From Methylobacterium sp. UNC378MF (GTDB taxonomy: Bacteria > Pseudomonadota > Alphaproteobacteria > Rhizobiales > Beijerinckiaceae), in contig NZ_FMWU01000017.1 in NCBI RefSeq assembly GCF_900103195.1, forward strand, positions 94,397-158,396: a stretch of 64,000 nucleotides of DNA, read 5' to 3'. The notes under the pieces were generated by a model that worked only from the letters and a program-made list of their open reading frames with translations, ran no database searches and had not been told where the DNA came from. Every line of letters begins with the position of its first letter. Position 1 is the stretch's first letter. Made by a program: the position numbers and the translations under genes. Positions 61,653-64,000 of this stretch are shown one piece after another.

Positions 61653-62249
61653 GTGCATGAGACCGTCCCGCATCGATTCGATATGGGGATGCTCATGCCG
61701 ATCCTGCTCGGCCTCATCGGCCTTATCGCGGCGGGACTGTTCTGGATCTTGCGCACGCACGGAACCATCAAGGGTCTCCAGGAAGTCAACCGCGACACGA
61801 AGGGGCTTCAGCGCCGCGCCGTTTCGACCATCGAGGACTTCGTCGGCACGCCGTTGCAACGTGTGCGCGATCCGCGCCTCGCGGCGGTCATCCTGATGAT
61901 CCAGCTGGTCCGGACGGGCAGCCCTCTGACGGCCAGCGAGAAGACGCGGATCCTCGCATACATGGAGAACCCCCTGGAGGTGGACCGGATCTCGGCCAGT
62001 TTCGAGCGGGCCTGGGGCTATACGCAGGCGCGGCTTCCGTTCTCGCAGGTCGCCGATGCACTGACTCCGCTGCTGCGCGACGCGCTGACGCCGGCGGAGC
62101 GGGGGGAGTTGATCACGATGCTGACACAGGTGGCCGGCGCGCATTCTCCACCGAGCGAGTTGCAGCGCGAGGGTATCGCCCGCCTGAAACGACGGCTTCT
62201 CGCCGGCGAGGTGCATGCACTGGTGCAACGAAGCGGCGAATCCACCTGA
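61653..62249 (+). CDS. TerB-like membrane-anchored protein, hypothetical
   Basis: 198 residues if the GTG at 61653 is used; the ATG at 61683 gives 188 residues and places the membrane helix (MPILLGLIGLIAAGLFWIL) right at the N-terminus, so either is possible. After the helix comes a charged linker, then an all-helical region (DPRLAAVILMIQLVRTGSPLTASEKTRIL ... LTPAERGELITMLTQVA) resembling TerB/DjlA-type tellurite-resistance domains. The TerB link is by pattern only. A cytosolic domain anchored by one helix is likely. Confidence 0.65.
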   Translation: MHETVPHRFDMGMLMPILLGLIGLIAAGLFWILRTHGTIKGLQEVNRDTKGLQRRAVSTIEDFVGTPLQRVRDPRLAAVILMIQLVRTGSPLTASEKTRILAYMENPLEVDRISASFERAWGYTQARLPFSQVADALTPLLRDALTPAERGELITMLTQVAGAHSPPSELQREGIARLKRRLLAGEVHALVQRSGEST

Positions 62250-62314
62250 TCCGGATCGCGGCGGGGCCACGACGGCCCGCTCGCCTTTTCCGGCCGTCGC
62301 GCTACCTCGCGGCT

Positions 62315-62776
62315 ATGCGAGCGCTCTTACCTCTCCTCGTCTTCACCTCCCTCGCGGCGAGCCTTGGAGCGGCCCGGGCGCAATCGTGCGACGCCCTGAT
62401 CGACAAGGTCGCCGCCGAGACGGCGGCCAAGACGGCCGATCGCCGAAGCGATTATGCGAGCTTCACGGCCGGCCCGGACATGACGCTGACTCTGGCCTGC
62501 GGCGGCCCCGACCTGTCCTCCGTGGGCGCGCAGTTCCGCGGCGCGAACCCGCCGGACCGCTATTACGACCTGTTCGGACAGGCCGGGCACGTGGTGACCG
62601 GCATCGATGCTGCCGTGATCACCGAGGCGGCACATCGCGCCCAGGCGACCGCCTCGAAGCTGCGCCACAGCAACATCGATCTCGCTGGCGCCCGGGTCAC
62701 CTGCTCGGCGATGGTCTCGCCCGACAAGGGCCCGCTGACGCTGTGCGCGGTGATCGAGCACAGCAACCGCAGCTAA
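62315..62776 (+). CDS. Hypothetical secreted protein, 153 residues
   Basis: A signal peptide (MRALLPLLVFTSLAASLGAARAQ, cleavage after AQ near residue 22) precedes a mature domain with three cysteines (SCDALIDK, LACGGPD, VTCSAM) plus one near the end (LTLCAVIEHS). Two disulfides are plausible. No family recognised. It is tail-to-tail with the carboxylase gene, with a hairpin between. Confidence 0.75.
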   Translation: MRALLPLLVFTSLAASLGAARAQSCDALIDKVAAETAAKTADRRSDYASFTAGPDMTLTLACGGPDLSSVGAQFRGANPPDRYYDLFGQAGHVVTGIDAAVITEAAHRAQATASKLRHSNIDLAGARVTCSAMVSPDKGPLTLCAVIEHSNRS

Positions 62777-62799
62777 GCCGGCGGAGACTGCCGCCGGCT
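62776..62799. terminator. Bidirectional hairpin between convergent genes
   Basis: Perfect 9-bp arms AGCCGGCGG and CCGCCGGCT around a six-base loop begin at the stop codon of the secreted-protein gene and lie 12 bp from the carboxylase stop. The symmetric place between two stops fits a shared terminator, though T-runs are absent. Confidence 0.65.
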
Positions 62800-62811
62800 G
62801 GCGCTCCCGTG

Positions 62812-64000
<1,189 letters not shown>

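Overview
The window is a GC-rich chromosomal stretch, densely coding and mostly in short operons. Protein content and style suggest an alphaproteobacterium of the Rhizobiales, most likely Methylobacterium or a close relative. The hints are a crtI-crtB carotenoid pair with a PpsR-like site, an MctP-type symporter with its DUF3311 partner, a fused urease gamma/beta subunit, and many ABC transporters. That assignment is inference, because there is no rRNA or other marker gene here. I saw no tRNA, rRNA, CRISPR array, insertion sequence or prophage.

Layout. 1-11.4 kb is a carbon-uptake and catabolism region. It holds the end of a BKACE (DUF849) gene, a leftward set (fumarylacetoacetate-hydrolase family, FAD-linked oxidase, DUF167) and a divergent rightward set (complete carbohydrate-type ABC transporter, dihydroxyacetone-kinase family protein, D-2-hydroxyacid dehydrogenase). 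11.4-17.7 kb runs leftward: peptide-type ABC permeases and binding protein without ATPases, a GlcG/HbpS protein, an alpha/beta hydrolase and a WcbI-like protein. 17.7-19.2 kb is an AT-rich intergenic island and an unrecognised 226-residue protein. 19.3-21.5 kb is a divergent dgdR-dgdA pair for dialkylglycine breakdown with an operator-like palindrome. 21.7-25.8 kb has an ABC-F protein, an HD-GYP protein with a degenerate receiver, and a divergent LpxC paralogue. 26.0-31.2 kb has a Crp-family regulator with a PotABC-like transporter lacking its binding protein, then an MctP-like symporter with DUF3311.

31.7-35.8 kb is a urease operon (ureAB fusion, ureC, ureE, ureF, ureG) without ureD. 36-40 kb has a LysR regulator, a GNAT/cysteine-hydrolase/small-protein operon and two small unknown genes. 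40.3-44.7 kb is an RND efflux pair. 44.9-48.0 kb is an acyl-CoA module (CoA-transferase, SDR, acyl-CoA dehydrogenase). 48.3-52.5 kb has ohr with a perfect 20-bp upstream palindrome, adenine deaminase and ilvD. 52.5-55.2 kb has two SGNH hydrolases and GDP-fucose synthase. 55.9-58.4 kb is crtI-crtB. 58.6-64 kb has a PhzF-family protein, hemC, a metallophosphoesterase, a TerB-like membrane protein, a secreted protein, and the 3' part of a biotin-dependent carboxylase beta subunit.

The observations I find most worth following are the incomplete ABC systems, the AT-rich island with its unknown gene, the divergent LpxC, the GNAT/cysteine-hydrolase operon, the tandem cytoplasmic-looking SGNH hydrolases beside GDP-fucose synthase, the 20-bp palindrome before ohr, the PpsR-type site across the crtI start, and a pair of about 95-bp REP-like elements 44 kb apart.
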